In this document: positions 58,712 through 64,000 of the stretch, piece after piece
Layout of the letters: the number at the start of each line of letters is the position of its first letter
Numbering within the stretch: position 1 is the stretch's first letter
Assembly: GCA_001972305.1 (NCBI GenBank)
Contig: BDDD01001782.1
Coordinates: 141,163-205,162, forward strand
Origin: Cephalotus follicularis
Taxonomy: Eukaryota > Streptophyta > Magnoliopsida > Oxalidales > Cephalotaceae
Direction: 5' to 3'
Length of the DNA: 64,000 nt
Notes under the pieces: generated by a model
Told to the model about the DNA's origin: nothing
Database searches by the model: none
What the model saw: the letters and a program-made list of their open reading frames with translations, nothing else
Program-made: the position numbers and the translations under genes

Positions 58712-59003
58712 TGTTTGGTAATGATGTGTATTTCGTAAAAGTGTTTTCTAAAGTACTTTTAGTAAAAATGATGTTGTCAAAAGTACTTTTGCAGTGAATA
58801 TGTGTTTGGTAAATATACTTTTGAAACTGTTGTAGACATCATAAATTTGTTTTTGTCAAATATTAAAATTCATAAAAATTCTTAACAAGTTAAAACATGT
58901 GGTTGGCAAAAGCACTTTTCAAACTGACCTCACTATGCCAGTTTGAAAAGTGCTTTAATTCATTTTAAAAATAAAAGTACTTTTGCTAAAGTCTTACCAA
59001 ACA
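58712..59003. mobile_element. Foldback MITE-like element with perfect inner hairpin
   Basis: The left end TGTTTGGTAA (58712-58721) is mirrored by TTACCAAACA at the right end (58994-59003). The interior has repeated AAAGTACTTTT motifs and a perfect 18-bp inverted repeat, AAAGCACTTTTCAAACTG (58909-58926) against its complement at 58939-58956 with a 12-nt loop. Target duplication is not resolved. Confidence 0.6.
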
Positions 59004-59520
59004 CTAAATCGAGGCCGAAAAGTGGTTTTGGTAATGCAAAACAAAAACAGACTATATAACTGCTTATGAAATTTTAAAATAATATATATTATGAAAAACT
59101 AAGAAAGAAGAAAGACCATCTCTCTTAAAGGTCTTCGATTGAGGTTTGCTCGAATGTATCACGTTAATATTGAATGAACTCATGATCACCTTACCCCACA
59201 ATAGCATTAATTTTACCCATATAAAACACATAAGTATTCATTTTTAATTGTTTAAAACTTAAACTCGAGTTCAACCTTAAGTATTCAGGTTTGTCGTTCC
59301 AACAAAATACTTATGTTAAATTCTCGTCTTTAATTTCTTACAAATGCAAATATTAACGAATCCAAGAAGTTAAAACTCTCTTATTGAAGTTCTCAAGTAA
59401 CTCATCATATCTATAATACTTTCAATCCCCAAAAAGTCAACATACTTGATTTCTTATACAATACATTAAGTCACTCTATTAAAGCCTAATTTGTCCTCGT
59501 TGATTTTTTTTTCAACTTTC

Positions 59521-60131
59521 TCAACCAAAATATCCATTGAATTCTAATTCATGAGCTTCTTCAATATTGGGAATTACAGCTAATTCTTCCACTATGTTAT
59601 CTTCAGGTTGTAAATCCTTGTTATCAATATGCTCAATTATCTCTTGTTCAATATATTTATTTTGCACAATATCTTGAGAAATTTGTAACGACCTTAAATC
59701 ATCAACTTTGAAATAAGCACAAACTTTTGACAATTCATAATAACAAGGTTCAATAAGTTTTCAACCCAAGTATTCATCATTCATTCTAATCTAAACATGA
59801 TTTCCTTAAACTTGTGAGAAATACTCAAGTATCAACATCTTTCTCATTCTAGGCTAAGAACGAATTTGGTCCTTAACTTGTCTATATCTGCAATTATGAA
59901 TGATGTTCTACCAATCAACTATATCATCAAGTTTATATGATGCAATATTCACCCTTTAACTTTTTGAGATTTCCTTGTACTCAAAATAGACTTGAAGATC
60001 AAATATCCAATTAATGAATTATTTCTTGAAAAAATCACCACAAAAAAAAGTAATTTCTTTAAAATCAGGAATATGATTACCAATAGATTGACTACGAGCA
60101 ATATCTCGAGTACGATACCTATTGTATCCAC
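59521..60131 (-). pseudogene. Ancient Ty3-type gag relic
   Basis: Reading the minus strand from about 60131, one frame gives RYRTRDIARSQSIGNHIPDF, then FINWIFDLQVYFEYKEIS, RVNIASYKLDDIVDW and IIHNCRYRQVKDQIRS, PRMRKMLILEYF, then YELSKVCAYFKVDDLRS to a final frame ending at 59521. The order and spacing match plant Ty3 gag (EFLDWL..VE..F.Y, VKLVAYKL..GASAWW, RRRQGK..I.SW..MK). Eight or so in-frame stops fall mostly where Trp, Gln or Arg codons are expected. LTRs were not found. Confidence 0.6.
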
Positions 60132-60403
60132 GATCCCGTAGGATTTCTTTTGAAAAGAGATTTCTCTCCACGATCTGTGTCAATGAAGATGTTGCTTCGA
60201 CCTTTTATAATACAACATCAAGCTAGGAGAGACCTGACTCTAAAACCAACTAACGCGAGACAAAAGCATGAATCACTAGATATCGTTTTAGATATTTTGA
60301 AACATTATCAATGATGTTTGACTTTTAATATTAATCTACCAACGATATTTTTGACACTTCAACTACGATAACTTATGATATCATCTTAGTTGCTGTTAAC
60401 AAT

Positions 60404-60964
60404 TGATGTGGAGAGTTTTCTAATTAAAGCATAGTGCCACGTGCCCTCAGGAGAAGATGCCAGATGTCTTTTCCAGGCCTGAACACGTGGTCCGGCGTTA
60501 TAATTTGAATGGCATTAATGTGCCGTGATCCTCGGGCGCTGCCAGCCAACAACCAGAGATGTGCGCATGCACGACACCACGTCTTGCAAGGAAGGAGCAC
60601 CAAATCAGGCGGAGATCAGGGGAAATGCCCGGGCTCCTCGGGCATTTTCCTTAGGGGCAACCATCAACTCCTATTTCTACGCTCAACAGTTACATTGGAG
60701 GTTTATAAATACAAAATCAAATGACTTCAACCAGGTCAGCCACTTTAGCACTCAAAAGAACCTAGTATTCTCTGTGCAATTACTAACTTGAGCGTCGGAG
60801 TGTTCCCGGGAGAACAATCTCCTTGACCTTCAACCTTTGTGCTCTTATTGTGCAGGGATCGTCAACCACGAAACGACCTTTCTCGGACAGATTTCAGCGT
60901 TTCTCTAAACAAATCAAGCCCTTACACGTGGGGTACTGTTGAGGGAAGGATTTCTGCATCAACA
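60404..60964 (+). repeat. 5' LTR of element C (561 bp)
   Basis: It starts TGATGTGGAG and ends GCATCAACA. A TATA box TATAAATA is at 60704-60711. The partner LTR is outside the window. Confidence 0.88.
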
Positions 60965-60966
60965 GT

Positions 60967-60983
60967 TGGCGCCGTCTGTGGGA
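60967..60983 (+). other. Primer-binding site of element C
   Basis: TGGCGCCGTCTGTGGGA follows the LTR after a GT spacer, identical to element A. Confidence 0.8.
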
Positions 60984-61009
60984 AACGCAGCAAAAAGCCA
61001 TCAAGAATC

Positions 61010-63354
61010 ATGCCTCCGAGAAAGAATATCAACAACCATTCTGGAGCAACCAGGAGCCGACAACAGGAGGTCCCACCTCCTCATCCTGAAGCTGGACAAA
61101 TTGCGACTCCAGAAAGAGCTCCTGTCACTCGGGAGCAATTTAGTCAATTGATCCAAGGGGTGGAACGCCTTACTGACTTGTTGGTTACAAGCTTAGCCAA
61201 CCAAAACCAGGTCAGACCTGCTCAGCCAGTGGTCCGAGGACAGAGCGGTCTGAACAGGCCAGCTCCAGTGGCGAAGATAGGACACCCCAGAGGTGCCAGG
61301 AGAAATCCGTCGAGGGGAGAGAGACTCCCCCCGAGGCGGTCAGGGGACAATATTCCTCTGGGGATGAGACCTGAGATCAATGCATCTCAGTGGGCAGAGT
61401 CCTCGACTGCCCGGGATTTGCCCAACGATCCCAGAAGAGTGCGTCCTGAGCACCAGGCCACGGATGTGGATCCCCAAAGGGAAGCCAGGGATGCAGGGGA
61501 GGCACGAGCGCACTCCAACGCTTCACGCAGGGCTGGAACGGAGCGGGGGAGCAGGATTGACCGCCCGACCACATTGGCTGGGGAATCGCATGTTTCTAGT
61601 AGGGCTAGGAACATCGAGGATGTGGAGCAAGCAATGAACAGGAGGCTTGCCGAGGTGGAGAGAAGGCTCCAAGGAGCAGAGAAGCCAATGGGGTATCTGC
61701 CAGAGGTGCGCAACCTTAGCGCCCACCCTTTCGCATCCAAGATCATGACGGAGCGTCTCCCCAGCGGATTCTGGCTCCCCAGCCTGACAAATATGACGGG
61801 TCCACGGACCCCATCCAACATGTGCGCACCTACATTCAAACCATGTTGGTGCACGAGGCCTCAGACGCCACACTTTGCCAAGGGTTCCTGACAACATTGA
61901 CTGGAGCTGTCCAGTCGTGGTTCTCAACCCTGGTACAGAGGTCAGTGAAGGACTTTGAACAACTTACGGAGCTGTTCGTCACCAACTTCCTCAACAACAC
62001 CACACAGAGGGGGAACTCTACCCATCTGATCAACGTGGTACAGGGGAGAGATGAATCGCTGAGAGATTACCTCACTAGATTCAACCGAGAGTCTCTCACA
62101 GTGAGAGACCTGGAACCTTCGTTTGCCATGGGAGCATTGAACAGTGGACTAAGGAACAACTCGTCCTTCACCTTTTCTCTTCTGAAGAAACCTGCGGTGG
62201 ATATGGCAGACCTGCTGAGGAGAGCAGAAAAATATGTCAACGCCGAGGAGGAGATGGAGGCCAGGAAACAGAAAACACCCTGGTCGGGCCATCAGGAGGA
62301 GAGAGGGGAGCATTCACGAAATGCTCCCGGGAACAAGGAGAAGAGGAAGGAGAGGTCAGACCTGCCAAAGGACGACCTCAGACACAAGCTCTCCAGGAGG
62401 GATGATTCACCCAGGAGAGGGACGCCTGTCCTGACCGACAATAACTTTGCCCCCCTCCTGGATACACGCACCAGAATACTTGCTGTGGATCATGATAAAG
62501 TCCCCATCCAGTGGCCTGAAAAGATGAGGTCCCCAGCTGAGAAGAGGGACGTGGAAAAATACTGCAGGTATCATCGTGACCACGGACATGATACCGAGGA
62601 ATGCAGGCAGTTGAAGAATCTGATTGAAGACCTGATTCGAAAGGGGCACCTACGCAAGTATGTGGACAGAGATGTTTCCCAGAGAAGAAGGGAGCAAAGG
62701 AGAGAAGAGGCTCCTCGGCAACAAGAAGAGCAGCAGCAGCAATCCAGAGGTCATCCATACCATCTCACGTCTGGTGGCGACCACAATAATACTAGAAAAG
62801 CCTATGGGAGGCAGTCCCTCACTGTGCAACAGGTTCATCACAGCAAAAGGCTGAGGATTGGTGGAGATGAGGAGGTTATATCCTTCTCTGAGACGGACTT
62901 CGGGGGAGTACGTCTCCCTCATGATGATCTAGTAGTGGTAACTCTTCAAGTGGCATTTTTCACTATGAAGAGGGTTCTCATTGATAGCGGGAGCTCGACC
63001 GATATCATGTACAAACATGCATTTGATCAGCTGAGGATACCGACCGACCAGCTAAAACCCGTGAAGACCCCACTGGTTGGCTTTGCAGGGGAGATGGTCC
63101 ATCCTCTGGGATCCATCGACCTATCCGTGGTTGCAGGCACGGCCCCACGCTAGTCCCATGTGGAGATGACATTCCTAGTGGTAGATACACCCAGCCCGTA
63201 CAATGCCATAATTGGGCGAGGTCTGAACCTAATGGAGGCGATAGTGTCCACGAGACACTTATTAGTGAAGTTCCCTACGAGGTTTGGCGTGGGGGAAGCC
63301 AGAGGAGACCAACAGGCGGCAAGGCCGTGCTACAAAACTGTTATCATGGATAAA
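61010..63354 (+). pseudogene. gag-protease remnant of element C
   Basis: The ATG at 61010 lies 45 nt after the LTR, as in element A, and the start MPPRKNINNHSGATRSRQQ aligns with A's MPPRKNTLVGATGSQQRQ. One base is missing near 61785 (A reads SLDKYDGSTD there), shifting the frame. In the new frame come the capsid (AVQSWFSTL, SLRDYLTRFNRE), the knuckle CRYHRDHGHDTEEC and protease VLIDSGSSTDIMYKHAF. A TAG (63151-63153) replaces a Gln codon. The homology ends at CYKTVIMDKGK at the deletion junction. Confidence 0.9.
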
Positions 63355-63476
63355 GGGAAGGCCCATACAAGATCAAGAGAGTGATCCACCCAGGAACATT
63401 CAAACTTGAATCTCTGGGGGGAAGGGAGATTGTCAGAGCTTGGAATGCCGAGCATTTAAGAAAATGCTATCAGTGA
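63355..63476 (+). pseudogene. Integrase C-terminal tail fused to protease by deletion in element C
   Basis: GPYKIKRV-type sequence, then HPGTFKLESLGGREIVRAWN and AEHLRKCYQ to the TGA at 63474-63476, aligns with the last ~40 residues of the Gag-Pol of A. The junction is the 7-bp sequence GGGAAGG (63355-63361), present at both deletion ends in the intact relative. Confidence 0.9.
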
Positions 63477-64000
63477 TTTGGCGTAAGTTGTACAAATTCA
63501 AGATAGCAATAAAGTTGAATTTTTTCAAAATACTTGTTCAATGTCATAATTCCAAGTTTGCAAGGGACTGGAGGACCAATGTTCATGTCTTTAAACCTCT
63601 GAACAACCGCCGATCAACTCCCTCAAAGCACCAAAAAGCCTCCCCCAAGGGAGCAACAAAAAGCCTCCCTCAGGGGAGCACCAAAAAGACCCCCGGACGG
63701 GTGGTCCCGCTGCCCGGTCAGCGGGCCGGGGCTCGGGTGCAGCGCCCCCGGTAGGTAACCAAAAACATTAAATCTCAAAACAAGAAATGCACGTGCACAA
63801 AGAAACGACTACGTTTAACATAAGTTAAGCCTAGGATCAACATAAGGGCCCGGGGACAAACGCCAAGCAAGAGACAACCACCGAGGTCTCCCAAATGCTC
63901 AACTTACACTAAGGAGATGGAATCTCACCCCGGCCAGGTACCCAAGGGATCCACCAGGGCCCACCTGACAAAACATCTTCAGGGACCGAGCTGATCTGAG
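63477..64000. other. Post-pol spacer of element C to the window end
   Basis: Non-coding spacer colinear with A and B at first (63536-63620). It contains the 25-bp tandem repeat and then GC-rich sequence with no recognised feature. The window ends inside the element. Confidence 0.7.
63628..63702. repeat. 25-bp tandem repeat downstream of pol in element C
   Basis: Three units begin at 63628, 63653 and 63678, with the pattern GCAMCAAAAAGCCTCCC followed by a purine-rich end. The unit length and the AAAAGCCTCC core match element A. Confidence 0.85.

Larger units (their letters stand above)
58155..60403. other. Region between elements B and C with old repeat relics
   Basis: AT-rich DNA without a live gene. 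It holds a foldback MITE-like element (58712-59003) and a heavily decayed Ty3 gag on the minus strand (about 59521-60131). Confidence 0.65.
60404..64000 (+). mobile_element. Element C: internally deleted Ty3/Tat retrotransposon (runs off window)
   Basis: It has a 5' LTR at 60404-60964, a primer-binding site at 60967, gag and protease to about 63354, then a direct jump to the integrase C-terminus, followed by the post-pol tandem repeats. RT, both RNase H domains and most of integrase are absent. The 3' LTR and any antisense gene lie beyond the window. gag has a frameshift and the protease region a nonsense mutation, so it is non-autonomous at best. Confidence 0.9.

Overview
The window is nuclear DNA of a flowering plant, most likely a eudicot. 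The host genes are intron-rich with GT/GC..AG splice sites, the intergenic DNA is AT-rich, and about half of the window is transposable elements of plant lineages (Ty3 Tat and chromovirus LTR elements, hAT- and Mutator-type non-autonomous elements). I cannot fix the species. No prokaryotic, organellar, rRNA, tRNA or CRISPR features were seen.

Host genes, left to right: (1) a type I inositol-polyphosphate 5-phosphatase, minus strand, 10 exons, 3493-6546, 560 aa, with two GC-AG introns; (2) the telomere-capping CST subunit STN1, minus strand, single exon, 19803-20306; (3) the KEOPS kinase BUD32/PRPK, minus strand, 6 coding exons, 23037-24416, 222 aa; (4) divergent to it, a two-exon gene for a 163-aa acidic/charged protein I could not assign to a family, 25361-26608; (5) homocysteine S-methyltransferase, minus strand, 7 exons, 40683-45719, 345 aa. 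They are unrelated single-copy-type genes; no functional cluster is evident.

Mobile DNA: a 2.36-kb solo LTR (15496-17853, perfect 5-bp TSD) followed 75 bp later by a 1.2-kb non-autonomous hAT element (17929-19142). Element A (27991-39954) is a near-complete minus-strand Ty3/Tat retrotransposon with two 1005-bp LTRs and an open 1826-codon gag-pol. Element B (about 45985-58154, plus strand) is a 5'-truncated Tat relative, interrupted in its integrase by element D (46626-53219), a decayed chromovirus with a perfect CAAGT TSD. Element C (60404 to the window end) is a third Tat relative whose RT-RNase H-integrase core was deleted at a 7-bp microhomology. A very old Ty3 gag relic (about 59521-60131) lies between B and C. 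Several small foldback/MITE-like elements sit between and inside genes.

The most interesting observation is that elements A and B, whose proteins are well diverged, both carry between pol and the 3' LTR a gene on the strand opposite to gag-pol. It has recognisable introns, a TATA box at exactly 235 nt before its ATG in both, a nearby AAACCCTA telo-box, an N-terminal domain resembling the 'putative gypsy-type transposon' family, a basic linker and a long coiled coil. Both copies carry disabling mutations here, but the shared architecture shows it is a regular part of this retrotransposon family. All three Tat elements also carry a related ~25-bp tandem repeat downstream of pol.
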